A stretch of 64,000 nt of DNA from JBEDUK01 sp040414485 (GCA_040414485.1 JBEDUK010000021.1:7669-71668), one strand, 5' to 3'; positions 51,886 to 60,801 are shown, counted from the stretch's first letter. The notes: generated from the sequence alone by a model not told the origin. Numbers and translations are program-made.

Positions 51886-51914
51886 TTGAACTCGCGATAC
51901 GCCTCGGGTACAAC
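51886..51914 (+). promoter_or_regulatory. Sigma-70-type promoter of the PLD-like gene
   Basis: TTGAAC at 51886-51891 and TACAAC(T) at 51909-51914 are separated by 17 nt, close to the sigma-70 consensus. The predicted start of transcription lies within a few bases of the ATG at 51925, so the message is essentially leaderless. Confidence 0.6.
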
Positions 51915-51924
51915 TCAGGGCCAC

Positions 51925-53091
51925 ATGACCCCGGATGCATCGAACGAAGCGGATGGCTCGCTCGAGGTGGCGACGTTCACCGACGGCGGGCAGACGGGCG
52001 AGGCGATCGCCGAGCGCCTGGCTGGCTTCGTGTCATCGGCGAAGGCGTCGCTCGACATCGCGGTCTACGACTTCGCGCTGGCGCCGCCCCTGATGCGGGC
52101 GGTGGGCGGGGCCATCAGCCACGCTGCCGGGCGCGGCGTCAGGGTCAGGCTGGCTCTCAACGACGATGCGTGGGTCGGCCGGAACGGCGACCCGGACGCG
52201 AACGCGGTGGACGCGAGCCGGGGCGCTCCGCGGAACGCCGGCGATGCGGGCGCCCTGGGCGACGGGCGTCCACGCATCCCGGTCCCGCCGCCGGGCCGCA
52301 CGGTGCCGGCTGATCTGTCGGCGCTCGGTGTCCCGATCCGGACCATCCCGGGCATGCCGGACCTCATGCATCACAAGTACGTGATCCGCGACGGGTCGGC
52401 GGTGTGGACCGGCTCACTGAACTGGACCGACGACGCATGGACCCGAGAGGAGAACCTGATCGCCGTGGTCCGGTCGGACGTCGTGGCGGCCGCGTTCGAA
52501 CGGGACTTCGACGAGATCTGGACCAACGGCGTCGTGCAGGGAAGCGGCGAATGGGACCCGCCACCCGCGACCGTGGGCGGCGTCACGGTTCGAACCTGGT
52601 TCTCACCGGGACGGGGCAGGCGGCTGGCGCACCGGATCGCCACCGCGATCGGGCGCGCGGTGCGAAGGGTGCGGGTGGCGTCCCCAGTGCTGACCGCAGG
52701 CCCGATCCTGGGTACCCTCGCGGACGTGGCGGCGGAGGGGCGGATCGACCTCGCCGGCGTGCTGGACGCCACACAGATGCACGAGGTGCTCGGCCAGTGG
52801 CGCACCAACCGGGCCGTTTCGTGGAAGCCGGTCGCGCTGCATTCGCTGCTCTCTCGCGCGTCCTTCTCGGGCAAGATCTCCACGCCCTGGCGGCCCGACG
52901 CGACGCACGACTACATGCACGCCAAGGTCACGGTCGCGGACGACCTCGTGTTCCTCGGCAGCTACAACCTGTCCGGGTCGGGAGAGGACAACGCCGAGAA
53001 CGTCCTGGAGATCACCGATCCGGCGCTGGCGGAGCGCATGGCCGGGTACATCGACACCGTGCGCGGCCGGTATCCACGCCTGAGCCTGTGA
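51925..53091 (+). CDS. Phospholipase D-like protein (two HKD motifs)
   Basis: A 388-residue protein with two HxK motifs: HHKYVIRDGSAVWTGSLNWT and MHAKVTVADDLVFLGSYNLS, each followed by the GS/N residues of the PLD fold. Motif 1 has Asp in IRDG, and motif 2 in ADDL. No signal peptide is visible. The family includes phospholipases, cardiolipin synthases and nucleases; the class of hydrolysis-type stand-alone proteins fits best. Long in-frame extension upstream is not protein-like; the promoter just before ATG 51925 fixes the start. Confidence 0.86.
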   Translation: MTPDASNEADGSLEVATFTDGGQTGEAIAERLAGFVSSAKASLDIAVYDFALAPPLMRAVGGAISHAAGRGVRVRLALNDDAWVGRNGDPDANAVDASRGAPRNAGDAGALGDGRPRIPVPPPGRTVPADLSALGVPIRTIPGMPDLMHHKYVIRDGSAVWTGSLNWTDDAWTREENLIAVVRSDVVAAAFERDFDEIWTNGVVQGSGEWDPPPATVGGVTVRTWFSPGRGRRLAHRIATAIGRAVRRVRVASPVLTAGPILGTLADVAAEGRIDLAGVLDATQMHEVLGQWRTNRAVSWKPVALHSLLSRASFSGKISTPWRPDATHDYMHAKVTVADDLVFLGSYNLSGSGEDNAENVLEITDPALAERMAGYIDTVRGRYPRLSL

Positions 53092-53145
53092 CGCGGTGAG
53101 GCGCTGAGGCGCTGCCGAGGGTGACGCGTTGACACGGAGCCGCCG

Positions 53146-54246
53146 GTGACGGCGCGCCGCAGCCACGGTGTGTTCGGGCTCTCGCGCCGACGGGCCATCC
53201 TCGCCGCAGCCGTGCTGCTGTCGGCGATCGTGGCGGGCGCGCTGGTCGTAGGGGGCGCCCCCGACCTTTCGGTGTTCATCGTGTGCACGGTGGCGCTCGC
53301 AGGGCTCGCGTGGCTGGTCTCGCTCGCCACGGAGGCGATCGGGGAGCACTTCGGCCCCGGCGTGACCGGCGTGCTCCAGGCCTCGCTGGCCAATCTCCCC
53401 GAGCTGTTCGTGGTGTTCTTCGCCCTCAAGGCCGGCGAGCTGATCGTGGCGCAGACCAGCATCCTCGGGTCGCTGTTCGCCAACGCGCTTCTCGTGCTCG
53501 GCCTGGTGATCGTCGTGGGTGCCCGGCGCGCGTCGGACCGGAAGATGCGATTCCATCCGCGGCTGCCGAAGGACACCTCCACCCTGCTCCTGATGGCCGT
53601 GTTCATCATCACGCTGCTCGGCCTGGCGGTGCAGACCGGCGACCGGGCGGCGCATCACGATGTGACGATCTCGGCCATCGGCGCCGTCGCCTTGATCGCC
53701 GTCTACATCACCTGGCTCCGGCGGTTCCTGCACGACGACAGCGGCGCGAAGGAAGCCGCCGACATCGCCGAGCCGGCGCCGGCCCGGTCGATCGCGCTCC
53801 CCGTCGCCGTCTCGCTGCTGGTCGTCGCCGGTGTCGGCGCCGCGTTCGTCTCCGAATGGTTCGTCGGCTCGCTGGACTCGGCGATCCAGACCCTGCACCT
53901 GTCGAAGTCCTTCGCCGGCCTGGTGATCGTCGCGATCGCCGGCAACGCGGTCGAGAACGTGGTCGGCATCGTGCTCGCATCGAAGGGCAAGAGCGACCTG
54001 GCGATCTCCGTGGTCAAGAACTCCGTCAGCCAGGTTGCGGTTCTCCTGTTCCCCGTGCTGGTGCTGGTCTCGCTGTTCCTGCCGACCCATCTGGTGCTGG
54101 AGGTGTCCCCCGTGTATCTGGGCGCCCTGGTCCTGACCGCGCTCGCGCTCTGGCAGATCACCGGGGACGGAGAGGCGTACACGTTCGAAGGGCTCGCGCT
54201 GATAACGATGTACCTCATCCTGGCGGTGGTCGCGTACTTCGAATGA
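53146..54246 (+). CDS. Calcium/cation:proton antiporter (CaCA family, CAX/ChaA-like)
   Basis: A 366-residue membrane protein with about eleven helices in two inverted halves. The alpha-repeats are GVTGVLQASLANLPELFVVF and AIAGNAVENVVGIVLASKGK, with the conserved Asn-x-Glu-type ion ligands. It exchanges Ca2+ or another cation for H+ across the membrane. GTG start at 53146; just upstream are short direct repeats (GAGGCGCT twice). It follows the PLD gene in the same direction but with a 54-bp gap. Confidence 0.9.
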   Translation: MTARRSHGVFGLSRRRAILAAAVLLSAIVAGALVVGGAPDLSVFIVCTVALAGLAWLVSLATEAIGEHFGPGVTGVLQASLANLPELFVVFFALKAGELIVAQTSILGSLFANALLVLGLVIVVGARRASDRKMRFHPRLPKDTSTLLLMAVFIITLLGLAVQTGDRAAHHDVTISAIGAVALIAVYITWLRRFLHDDSGAKEAADIAEPAPARSIALPVAVSLLVVAGVGAAFVSEWFVGSLDSAIQTLHLSKSFAGLVIVAIAGNAVENVVGIVLASKGKSDLAISVVKNSVSQVAVLLFPVLVLVSLFLPTHLVLEVSPVYLGALVLTALALWQITGDGEAYTFEGLALITMYLILAVVAYFE

Positions 54247-54301
54247 CCGGCGGTGAGGTGCCACCCCGCCCGGATGCGGCTTCCTGTGGGACCATCCCTG
54301 G

Positions 54302-54808
54302 GTGAGCGCGCAGCCAGTCCCCCGGATCGACCCCGGCCCCGGCCAGGAATCGGTCTGGGACTATCCCCGCCCACCGCGCATGGAGCAGAGCCGGAAGCGG
54401 CTCGTCGTCGTCCTGGGGGGCGTGACCGTGGCGGACTCCAATCGATCGCTCAAGGTCATGGAGACGGCCGGCGCACCCACGTACTACGTGCCGAGCGACG
54501 ACGTCCGCATGGACCTGCTGGTGCCGAACGACGGGCCGGCGACCTTCTGCGAGTGGAAGGGCTTCGCGACGTACTTCGACATCCGCGTGGGGGAGCGCGA
54601 ATCCTCGCGGGCGGCCTGGACGTACGAGGACCCCAAGCCCGCGTTCGCGGCGCTCGCCGGTCATCTCGCCTTCTACCCGGGACGGGTGGACGAGGCATCC
54701 GTCGACGGCGAGCGCGTGCGTCCCCAGCCGGGCGGGTTCTACGGAGGATGGGTCACCGACGAGATCGTCGGCCCGTTCAAGGGCGAGCCGGGAACCGAAG
54801 CCTGGTGA
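54302..54808 (+). CDS. DUF427 domain protein
   Basis: A 168-residue DUF427 protein: VVVLGGVTVADSNRSLKVME, then PTYYVPSDDVRMDLL, FCEWKGFATYFD and AWTYEDPKPAFA are the usual strand pattern. DUF427 is a small beta-rich fold of unknown function found in many Actinobacteria. The GTG follows TGTGGGACCATC, an element also seen just before the EamA gene. The stop overlaps the aminotransferase start by 4 bp, so the two are coupled. Confidence 0.9.
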   Translation: MSAQPVPRIDPGPGQESVWDYPRPPRMEQSRKRLVVVLGGVTVADSNRSLKVMETAGAPTYYVPSDDVRMDLLVPNDGPATFCEWKGFATYFDIRVGERESSRAAWTYEDPKPAFAALAGHLAFYPGRVDEASVDGERVRPQPGGFYGGWVTDEIVGPFKGEPGTEAW

Positions 54809-56064
54809 GCACCGACCGCATGTGGAACCCGTTCGCGTCGATGGGCGCCCTTGCGGGCCGGCAGCTCGAGATCGTCGAGGGCCGGGGCTCGACGGTCCGC
54901 GACGCCGGAGGGCGCGAATACCTCGACGCCATCGCGAGCCTCTGGTACTGCAACGTCGGCCACGGCCGGGAGGAGCTCGCCGAGGCGGCGGCCGCCCAGA
55001 TGCGGCGGCTGGAGACCTACCAGACGTTCGAGTACTACACGAACCCTCCCGCCGATGCACTCGCATCCAGGCTCGCCGAGATCGCGCCCATGCCGAACGC
55101 GCGGGTCTTCTTCACCGCCGGCGGAGGCTCGGACGCCGTCGACACCGCGGGCAAGCTCGCGCGGGCCTACTGGGCGGCCTGCGGCCGGCCCGAGAAGCGC
55201 GAGATCGTCTCCCGCGCGAACGCGTATCACGGGATGAACGCCTACGGGACCTCACTGGCCGGGATCGCCGCGCTGAAGAGCGCGTATGGCCCGCTGGTCG
55301 AACCGGTGGAGCAGGTGGCCTGGGACGACCCGGCCGCGTTGACGAAGGCCATCGAGCGCATCGGGGCCGACCGCGTGGCGGCCTTCTTCGCCGAACCGGT
55401 GATCGGCGCCGGCGGCGTGCTGTTCCCGCCCGATGGTTACCTGGAGGACGTCACGCGGATCTGCGCCGAGCACGACGTCCTGTTCGTCGCCGATGAGGTC
55501 ATCACGGCCTTCGGGCGCGTGGGCGAGTGGTTCGGGTCCCGGCGGTGGGGCATCGAACCGGACCTGGTCACATCGGCGAAGGGCCTGACGTCGGGCTATC
55601 TGCCGCTCGGGGCCGTCCTGGCCGGCGAACGGGTGGCCGAGCCGTTCTTCCGCCCGGGGAACGCCGAGGTGTTCCGCCACGGCTACACGTACAGCGGCCA
55701 CGCGACCGCATGCGCGGTGGCGCTCGCCAACCTCGACATCATCGAGCGGGAGGACCTGCTCGGCCGCGTTCGCTCGCTCGAGCCGGTCGTCGCCGGGGCC
55801 TTCAGTCCGCTCGCGGATCATCCGCTGGTTTCCGACGTCCGGTTCGGCGCCGGCCTGCTGGCCGCCGTCGAGGTCTCGGAGGAGGCGCGGGCCGGCCGGC
55901 CGGACCTTGTGCCCGCCCTGGTCGCCGCGGTCCGGGAGCGGGGCGTCCTCACGAGGGGCCTGCAGGGCCGCGCGCTCCAGTTCTCGCCTCCGTTCGTCGT
56001 CACCGAAGACGAGATCGGCCGCATGGCCGCCTCCTATGCCGAAGGTCTCGATGCGCTCGCGTAG
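54805..56064 (+). CDS. Class III aminotransferase (PLP)
   Basis: A 419-residue omega-aminotransferase. DAIASLWYCNVGHG starts the fold, then FTAGGGSDAVDTAGKLARAY, the Asp binding the pyridine N in FVADEVITAFGRVG, and the PLP Lys in TSAKGLTSGYLPLGA. Typical substrates are diamines, beta-alanine, GABA or DAPA, with pyruvate or 2-oxoglutarate. The gene is coupled to DUF427 by a GTGA overlap. With the glutamine synthetase-like enzyme elsewhere in the window it could act on amines, but no direct linkage is visible. Confidence 0.92.
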   Translation: MSTDRMWNPFASMGALAGRQLEIVEGRGSTVRDAGGREYLDAIASLWYCNVGHGREELAEAAAAQMRRLETYQTFEYYTNPPADALASRLAEIAPMPNARVFFTAGGGSDAVDTAGKLARAYWAACGRPEKREIVSRANAYHGMNAYGTSLAGIAALKSAYGPLVEPVEQVAWDDPAALTKAIERIGADRVAAFFAEPVIGAGGVLFPPDGYLEDVTRICAEHDVLFVADEVITAFGRVGEWFGSRRWGIEPDLVTSAKGLTSGYLPLGAVLAGERVAEPFFRPGNAEVFRHGYTYSGHATACAVALANLDIIEREDLLGRVRSLEPVVAGAFSPLADHPLVSDVRFGAGLLAAVEVSEEARAGRPDLVPALVAAVRERGVLTRGLQGRALQFSPPFVVTEDEIGRMAASYAEGLDALA

Positions 56065-56073
56065 GGATCGGAT

Positions 56074-56079
56074 TAGGCT
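56074..56079 (+). promoter_or_regulatory. -10 hexamer of the ECF sigma gene (leaderless layout)
   Basis: TAGGCT ends 7 nt before the ATG at 56087. No ribosome binding site is present. This is one of several such hexamers in the window (TAGCAT at 46074 and 47897, TACGCT at 36794). Confidence 0.5.
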
Positions 56080-56086
56080 CGACGAC

Positions 56087-56650
56087 ATGCAGCGGTCGGA
56101 GGCGTTTCGCGCATCTGATACCGGGATGGGCGTGCGCGCGCTGGACGCGCCGATCGACGCAGGGGAACGAGCCGAAGGGGGGCGGCTTGCTGAGCTCTAT
56201 GCGCAACATGCGGCCGCGGCCACGCGCCTCGGGTATCTCCTCACGGGTGATCGGGCCATCGCCGAAGACCTGGTCCAGGAGGCGTTCGTCCGCATCGCGG
56301 GGCGGCTCGGCCACCTTCGGGAGCCGTCGGCCTTCCAGGCGTATCTGCGTTCGACCGTCATCAATCTGTCGCGCATGCACCACCGCAAGCAGAAGACCGA
56401 ACGCAGCTATCTGGAACGCGAGGCGAATCTGCGCCCGCCCGAAGGCCCGGAGCGCGACGTGACGGTGAGCGAGGCGATGCGGACGGCCCTGCTGCGCCTT
56501 CCGGAGCGGCAGCGCGCGGCGATCGTGCTCAGGTTCTACGAGGACCTGACGGACACGGCGACCGCGCAGATCCTGCGGTGCCCGCCGGGGACGGTGCGCT
56601 CGCTGGTCTCCCGCGGGATGGAGACCCTGCGCAGAGAGGTCCAGCGATGA
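56087..56650 (+). CDS. ECF/SigE-like RNA polymerase sigma factor
   Basis: A 187-residue sigma-70 family protein with region 2 (TRLGYLLTGDRAIAEDLVQE, residues about 45-65) and region 4 (LRLPERQRAAIVLRFYEDLT and GTVRSLVSRGMETLRREV). The 40-residue N-terminal extension is not conserved. It directs polymerase to a stress-type promoter set. The ATG is fixed by the TAGGCT hexamer just upstream. The next gene overlaps it by 4 bp and is the likely membrane-bound partner. Confidence 0.9.
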   Translation: MQRSEAFRASDTGMGVRALDAPIDAGERAEGGRLAELYAQHAAAATRLGYLLTGDRAIAEDLVQEAFVRIAGRLGHLREPSAFQAYLRSTVINLSRMHHRKQKTERSYLEREANLRPPEGPERDVTVSEAMRTALLRLPERQRAAIVLRFYEDLTDTATAQILRCPPGTVRSLVSRGMETLRREVQR

Positions 56651-57408
56651 GCGGCATGGCGGACGGACAGCTCGCATTCGAGCGCCAGGTCGCGGCGTTC
56701 CTCGGCTCGATGGCCGAGGAGATCCCCGACGATCGCTACACCGCGCCGCGGTCCATGATCGCCCGCGCGCACGCGCGCGTCGCGGCGACGGTCGTCGGCG
56801 CCGTCCTGCTGCTCGCCGCGGTCGGTATCGGCGGGGCGATGCTCGTCCACACGCTCAGTTCGGTCGTCGGCCGGGCGGCCCCGTACTCATCGGCGAACGG
56901 AGCCCATGGGTCCGCGGTGGGTTCGAGCCTGCGGCCCGGTGTCATCGGGGGATCGGACGCGCAGAGCCTGTGGGCCGCGAGCCAGAGCCGTCGGTACCTC
57001 GGTGCCTCCGCGCCCGGCCAGTACACGGACGGGCTGCCCGGCGACATAGCGCCAGGGCGCCAGGGAATCGTGGCCGCAGAGGGCCGGGGCAGGACCGCCG
57101 AAGACTCGCGGACCTACGGCCGCCCGCACGGCGACGGCACCGGCGGCTTCGGCACATCCGAGGGCGGGAAGTCGGGGTACTCGCCGCCGGTCTTCGGCGG
57201 CGGCTCATCGGGAGGGCTCGAGCCGCCGGGCGGCTGGATGCCGGGGACTGCGCTCGGATCGGGACTCGACTCGGTCCAGCCCGACGCGGCGCCGGGGCCG
57301 CTCCCGGCGGTCCCGCCGGCGCCCGACGGCCGCAAGCATGCGGGTCAGGGGCACGGCCGGGACGAGAGCGCCGCCCCGATCGCGGCGAACCCCGGCGATC
57401 CTGGCTGA
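56647..57408 (+). CDS. Single-pass membrane protein, likely anti-sigma partner
   Basis: A 253-residue protein: a cytoplasmic segment of about 45 residues, one transmembrane helix (VAATVVGAVLLLAAVGIGGA), then an extracytoplasmic tail rich in Gly, Pro and Ser. It overlaps the sigma gene by 4 bp in ATGA, as anti-sigma genes do. The cytoplasmic part is too short for a standard zinc-containing anti-sigma domain and has no HxxxCxxC motif. An anti-sigma role is therefore contextual inference; the outer tail may be the sensor. Confidence 0.55.
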   Translation: MSGMADGQLAFERQVAAFLGSMAEEIPDDRYTAPRSMIARAHARVAATVVGAVLLLAAVGIGGAMLVHTLSSVVGRAAPYSSANGAHGSAVGSSLRPGVIGGSDAQSLWAASQSRRYLGASAPGQYTDGLPGDIAPGRQGIVAAEGRGRTAEDSRTYGRPHGDGTGGFGTSEGGKSGYSPPVFGGGSSGGLEPPGGWMPGTALGSGLDSVQPDAAPGPLPAVPPAPDGRKHAGQGHGRDESAAPIAANPGDPG

Positions 57409-57418
57409 TCCCGGCTGA

Positions 57419-58570
57419 TCAGGACTTCGGGATCTCCTTGCCGGGGTCAACGAACGGCATCGACACCACCGTGGCCCGGCGGTCGCCCCACTCGCTGTGG
57501 ACCGTGACCGTGCGGCCTTCGTCCGCCAGGTCGACCGGCAGCCACGCGTACCCGATGTTCTTGCCGAGGCGGGGCGAGTGGATGGCCGACGTGACCTTGC
57601 CGACCGTGGCGCCCTCGTGCTCGACGGGCCACTTGACGTAGTTCAGGGCCGGGAACGGGTCGCCGTCCAGCTCGACCCCGACGATCTTCTGCGAGACGCC
57701 CTCGTCTCTGATGCGTGACAGTGCCGGCATGGCCAGGCACTCGCCGGGCATGTCGAAGTCGACCAGACGCTCGAGTCCCATCTCGAAGGGGTTGTTGTCA
57801 TAGGTCATGTCCGCGCCCCAGTTGAAGATGCCGCCCTCGATGCGCCGGATGTCCGACGGGCCGGTGGGACGGATGTCGTACTTCGCGCCCGCCTCCATGA
57901 TGCGTTCCCAGAGCTCGACGCCCTTCGTGTGATCCAGCAGGTAGACCTCGTAGCCAACCTCGGAGGTCCACCCGGTGCGCGTCACGATCACCGGGATGCC
58001 GTCCAGTTCGGTCCGGGCGAAGTAATAGTAACGGAGGTTGACGATCTCGTCGCCGAACAGGTCGCGAACGACGTCCTTCGACAGCGGTCCCTGGATCTGA
58101 ACGGGCGAGGCGTCGGCCTCCCTCACCGTCACGTCCAAGCCGGCGTAGGCCTGAAGGCCCTTGGCGTAGAACAGCACATCCGACGAAGCGAGCGCGAACC
58201 AGAACGTGTTCTCATCCAGCCGGATCATCACCGGGTCGTTCAGGATGCCGCCGTCGGGCGCCGTGATCAGCACGTACTTGCCCTGGCCGACCTCGCACCT
58301 GGTGAGGTCGCGCGGCGTCATCAGCTGGGCGAACTTCAGACCGTCCGGGCCGGTGACCTCCACGTTGCGCTCGACGGCCACGTCCCACAGCGTCACCTTG
58401 TTCAGCAGGTGGTCGAATTCGGCGTCGAAGTCGTCGAAGCGGATGGGGAAGTACATGTGGTTGTAGACGGTGAAGCCCTTGGGACCGTAGCGCTGGGTGG
58501 CCTCGTAGAACGGCGTGCGACGGTTGCGGGCGCCGCGCTGCACCAGGCTCATGTCGAACGGCTCGGACAT
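57419..58570 (-). CDS. GcvT-family folate-dependent methyltransferase (DmdA-like)
   Basis: A 383-residue aminomethyltransferase-fold protein: TLWDVAVERNVEVTGPDGL, LMTPRDLTRCEVGQGKYVL, TRTGWTSEVGYEVYL and RIEGGIFNWGADMTYDNNPF. The last resembles dimethylsulfoniopropionate demethylase (DmdA) and other stand-alone GcvT relatives more than the glycine-cleavage T protein, and no gcvH or gcvP is near. Methyl transfer from a sulphonium, amine or ether substrate to tetrahydrofolate is likely. ATG 58570 has GGAGGGGGA upstream. Linkage to FtcD (THF one-carbon pool) is metabolic, not genomic. Confidence 0.85.
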   Translation of the reverse strand: MSEPFDMSLVQRGARNRRTPFYEATQRYGPKGFTVYNHMYFPIRFDDFDAEFDHLLNKVTLWDVAVERNVEVTGPDGLKFAQLMTPRDLTRCEVGQGKYVLITAPDGGILNDPVMIRLDENTFWFALASSDVLFYAKGLQAYAGLDVTVREADASPVQIQGPLSKDVVRDLFGDEIVNLRYYYFARTELDGIPVIVTRTGWTSEVGYEVYLLDHTKGVELWERIMEAGAKYDIRPTGPSDIRRIEGGIFNWGADMTYDNNPFEMGLERLVDFDMPGECLAMPALSRIRDEGVSQKIVGVELDGDPFPALNYVKWPVEHEGATVGKVTSAIHSPRLGKNIGYAWLPVDLADEGRTVTVHSEWGDRRATVVSMPFVDPGKEIPKS

Positions 58571-58665
58571 TCCCCCTCCTTCGAGCTTCGGTATGGTGCC
58601 CTGCACCTGCCGGACGGCCGGCGGGCGAGCCGGAAGCCTACCGGCTCGGAGACCCCGGAGGCGAG

Positions 58666-59388
58666 ATGCGGAAGCCTGCTCGCTCAGGCCGATCGTCGGC
58701 AGCGGCGCGGCGTCGGGACCCGGTCGGGTTCGCGGCGTGGATGGCCTCGGATCCGTGGTGGGGAGTGGCCGTCGTCGCCGTCGAATCCTCGTTCCGCGCG
58801 GCGTTCCGCTGGCGGCTGACCGGGGTGGAGAACCTGCCGGCGTCGGGTCCGGCCCTGCTGGCGTCGAATCACATCAGCCCACTGGATCCGTTCGCCATCG
58901 GGCTCGCCGGCGTCGCACGGCGGCGCGCGGTTCGCTACCTGACGAGCTCCGAGTTCTTCGACTGGCCGGTCGGCGGCTTCCTGCTCCGGCGCCTGAAGAT
59001 GGTCCCGATCACGCGCGGTGCCGGAGATCGGGCAGCGCTCGCCGCGGCGGAACGTGCGCTGGCGGCGGGCGAAGTGGTCGGCATCTTTCCCGAGGGCCGG
59101 ATCGGAGACGGCTCCGGCCTGCAGCGTGGGCATTCCGGAGTCGCCCGCCTGGCGCTTCGAACAGGCGTCCCCATCGTGCCGGTCGGCGTGTGGGGACCGC
59201 AGCGGCGATGGGCCGGATCGGGGCTGGTGCTGGGGGGACACGCCCGACCACGGGCGGCGATCGCCGTCGGCGAGGCGCTCCCGCCGATCGGGGATGCGTC
59301 ATCCTCCGGCGATGTGGAGCGCCTCCGCGTAGAGGTGATGGCGGCGATCGAACGCGCGGTCGAGGCGGCGCAACGAGCCGCGTCGTGA
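58666..59388 (+). CDS. 1-acyl-sn-glycerol-3-phosphate acyltransferase (PlsC family)
   Basis: A 240-residue acyltransferase with the catalytic HxxxxD in ASNHISPLDPF, the substrate loop VGIFPEGRIGDGSG and PIVPVGVWGP. A basic N-terminus of about 25 residues precedes the core. It acylates lysophosphatidate on the inner face of the membrane in phospholipid synthesis. Divergent from the GcvT-like gene by 95 bp. Confidence 0.88.
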   Translation: MRKPARSGRSSAAARRRDPVGFAAWMASDPWWGVAVVAVESSFRAAFRWRLTGVENLPASGPALLASNHISPLDPFAIGLAGVARRRAVRYLTSSEFFDWPVGGFLLRRLKMVPITRGAGDRAALAAAERALAAGEVVGIFPEGRIGDGSGLQRGHSGVARLALRTGVPIVPVGVWGPQRRWAGSGLVLGGHARPRAAIAVGEALPPIGDASSSGDVERLRVEVMAAIERAVEAAQRAAS

Positions 59389-59436
59389 CCTATGCGTGGA
59401 GCCCCGATCAGCGAGCGGTGTTCACCGATCGAGACG

Positions 59437-60801
59437 TCAGCGGCCGCTCCAGGCGTCGGCGTTGCCCGATCTGGTGTCCGTCCAGAGCGGGTGCGGATTG
59501 CCCGAGCCATCCAGCGCGAGGCCCGTGTAGTCCCCGATGAAGGCGCCCGCGAAGCCGTCGTGCGCAGGGTCGGACGACTCGGTCGTGTACCGGATCGCCT
59601 TGCCGAACGTCACGCCGTCGCTCGACTTCCAGCAACTCATGTCGAGGAGCGTGCCCACGTTCCAGTGCTGGTCGTAGGCGCAGATCCACACGATGCCCGC
59701 GGGCGAGACGCGCATCCACTGGAAGAACTGATCGTCCCGGCCGGGCCTCATCCCCAGCGGCTTGGACCAGGTGGCGCCGCCGTCGGTCGATCGAACCACA
59801 TAGACGTTCGCGTCCTGCGCCTCGCCCGCGTAGCTCACGTAGACGTCGCCGTTGACCGGATCGACCGCGGTCGTCGGGAGGCTGTTGATCCGGAACTTGT
59901 CTCCAGGGAGCGTCGCGGGCAGGCTCGTGAGCGAAGCGGCGGCGACCGGCTCGGTCCACGTCTTCCCGCCGTCGGTGGACTTCGTGACCATGATCTGTGA
60001 CGGAGCCGACCCGTTGACGCAGATCTCCGCGCCCGAGCACCACGAGACGTAGACGGTGCCGTCGGGCCCGACCACCGGATGCGAGCCCTCGACGCCCGAG
60101 GGGGCGCCGCTCAGCACGACCGGCTTCGACCACGTCTTACCGCGGTCGGACGAATGGGAGATCACCTCCTGCGACGGGCTGCCGTCCGGGTCGCCTGCGA
60201 ACTCCGTCCAGGCGACGTAGATGCGGCCGTGGAAGGGGCTTCCCGACGCGTTGTCGACCGTGATCATCTCCTTGTCGTTGACGAGGTCGCCGGTCTCCGA
60301 ATGCGCCACGGCGACCGGCTTCGACCATGTGATGCCGCCATCCTTGGACTTGGCGACGACGATGGCGCTGCGCGCGAACGAACGGTCGAAGGCCAGACAT
60401 GCGAAGTAGACGATTCCGTTGTCAGCCCAGAACACGGACGGGTCCCCGGCGGCGCCGTAATCGAACGGCGTGCCCGGATTGTTCCTGGTGATGCCGGTGA
60501 GGATGCCGCTGTTCCACGTCTTGCCGTTGTCCTGACTGGCCGTGTAGCCGCAGTTCACGTCGCCGCTCGGCGAGGAGCGGTAGTCGTTGACGCCGCCGAC
60601 GAGGGACGAAGGGTGGAGCGGATCGCTGTCGATGGTCGTCTCGTTCTGCGCGGCCGCGACCGGGGTCGCGTCGACGTTGGTGCGCTTCGCCGGAAGGCGC
60701 GAGGGCGCACCGGAGGCGGCGGACTCACCCACCATGACGGAGGCGAACGCGAGCGTGATCCCCAGCACGACGACGCCCCTGCCCAAGCGCTGCACGCCCA
60801 T
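59437..60801 (-). CDS. Secreted BNR-repeat / sialidase-fold protein 2
   Basis: A 454-residue protein with a signal peptide (residues 1-30) and a propeller with Asp-box motifs SQDNGKTWNS, SKDGGITWSKP, SSDRGKTWSKP, STDGGKTWTEP and STDGGATWSKP. The segment TNVDATPVAAAQNETTIDSD parallels the other BNR protein at 50288. The function is not provable; carbohydrate binding or glycosidase is the family theme. Located between the MerB-like gene and the acyltransferase gene, it has its own direction and no clear partner. Confidence 0.82.
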   Translation of the reverse strand: MGVQRLGRGVVVLGITLAFASVMVGESAASGAPSRLPAKRTNVDATPVAAAQNETTIDSDPLHPSSLVGGVNDYRSSPSGDVNCGYTASQDNGKTWNSGILTGITRNNPGTPFDYGAAGDPSVFWADNGIVYFACLAFDRSFARSAIVVAKSKDGGITWSKPVAVAHSETGDLVNDKEMITVDNASGSPFHGRIYVAWTEFAGDPDGSPSQEVISHSSDRGKTWSKPVVLSGAPSGVEGSHPVVGPDGTVYVSWCSGAEICVNGSAPSQIMVTKSTDGGKTWTEPVAAASLTSLPATLPGDKFRINSLPTTAVDPVNGDVYVSYAGEAQDANVYVVRSTDGGATWSKPLGMRPGRDDQFFQWMRVSPAGIVWICAYDQHWNVGTLLDMSCWKSSDGVTFGKAIRYTTESSDPAHDGFAGAFIGDYTGLALDGSGNPHPLWTDTRSGNADAWSGR

